Positions 5,728 to 5,859 of a stretch of DNA of 5,859 nucleotides are shown here, one piece after another. The stretch is from positions 1 to 5,859 of the forward strand of contig CAYNRQ010000067.1 of NCBI GenBank assembly GCA_964399875.1. The letters run 5' to 3'. The translations under genes and the position numbers were made by a program. Each line of letters starts with the position of its first letter. The stretch's first letter is position 1. The DNA is from CAYNRQ01 sp964399875. GTDB lineage: Archaea > Aenigmatarchaeota > Aenigmatarchaeia > QMZP01. Under the pieces are notes generated by a model. It saw only the letters and a program-made list of their open reading frames with translations, ran no database searches and had not been told where the DNA came from.

Positions 5728-5859
5728 AGTCTTGTCTCTTGAGGCAAGAGAGCAGCGTCTCGCACTGTAAACGCTGAGACATCTCTGCATCAGAGATGCA
5801 GACTTTAAATCAGAATTCCGCCGGTCTCTGACCGGTGGTTCCAAACAAGGCAATCGCTA
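5728..5859 (+). ncRNA. Candidate structured non-coding RNA or REP-like repeat, copy 2, cut by the window end
   Basis: AGTCT (5728-5732) can pair with AGACT (5800-5804) and enclose three hairpins: TCTCTTG/CAAGAGA (5735-5741 with 5745-5751, 3-base loop), CAGCGT/ACGCTG (5753-5758 with 5771-5776) and CATCTCTG/CAGAGATG (5780-5787 with 5791-5798, 3-base loop). The middle one competes with GTCTC/GAGAC (5757-5761 with 5776-5780). After this four-way-junction-like domain comes the conserved repeat with its own 9-pair hairpin (5818-5826 with 5830-5838, one G-U pair). The size of the first domain recalls a tRNA, but loop sizes, a 5-pair closing stem and the lack of T-loop and D-loop bases exclude one. 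No open frame of note crosses it. The 3' end, where copy 1 has a T6 tract, lies outside the window. Confidence 0.4.
5795..5859 (+). repeat. Dispersed repeat, copy 2 (ends at the window edge)
   Basis: Second copy of the repeat at 4016-4081, in the same orientation 1.78 kb away. Identity is complete in the last 23 bases and strong around TTTAAATCAGA. The hairpin between these blocks (CCGCCGGTC/GACCGGTGG) differs in its distal pairs and loop. The true 3' limit may lie beyond base 5859. Confidence 0.85.

Noticed and set aside
5728..5804. tRNA with a CTGTAAA (Tyr-like) anticodon loop
   Set aside because: The bases flanking CTGTAAA do not form a 5-pair anticodon stem, and there is no T-loop TTCRA or 7-pair acceptor stem.
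4016..5859. CRISPR array
   Set aside because: There are only two copies, 1.78 kb apart with genes between them, and no regular spacing.

Overview
The window reads as archaeal. Three things suggest this: TATA-like elements of the TTTAAATA type 20-40 bases before start codons, ribosome-binding sites of the AGGTGG/GTGAT type, and one gene whose promoter spacing fits a leaderless transcript. The small unrecognised basic and membrane proteins and the compact layout would suit an uncultivated lineage, possibly DPANN. That placement is a guess, because only one gene (ppdK) is recognised with certainty and it is shared with bacteria.

Layout. (1) Bases 1-291, plus strand: the 3' end of a gene for an SPFH/band-7 (prohibitin/stomatin-like) membrane-associated protein. 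Its frame is interrupted at a run of 12 C, and a terminator-like hairpin follows it. (2) Bases 432-1151, minus strand: an unrecognised basic 239-residue protein, convergent with the first gene and just downstream of ppdK. (3) Bases 1208-3835, minus strand: full-length pyruvate, phosphate dikinase (875 aa) with its catalytic residues visible. (4) Bases 3836-4201: a non-coding stretch with an AT-rich divergent promoter, several strong hairpins and the first copy of a roughly 65-base repeat ending near a T6 tract. (5) Bases 4202-5637, minus strand: a tight three-gene operon made of two tandem paralogous proteins of unknown function followed by a four-helix small membrane protein. (6) Bases 5638-5859: a second AT-rich divergent promoter region, a group of hairpins that could fold as a four-way junction, and the second copy of the repeat, which runs to the last base of the window.

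How it fits together. PPDK interconverts pyruvate and PEP and is the only gene with an assignable metabolic role. The 5637-4202 operon looks like one functional unit, probably at the membrane, but its role is unknown. The most unusual signal is the pair of structured plus-strand elements. Each sits directly upstream of, and divergent from, a minus-strand transcription unit. Each has a plus-strand TATA-like site, a variable hairpin-rich 5' part and a conserved 3' part. They look like either two members of a small non-coding RNA family or two copies of a dispersed REP-like repeat. The data here do not decide between these.
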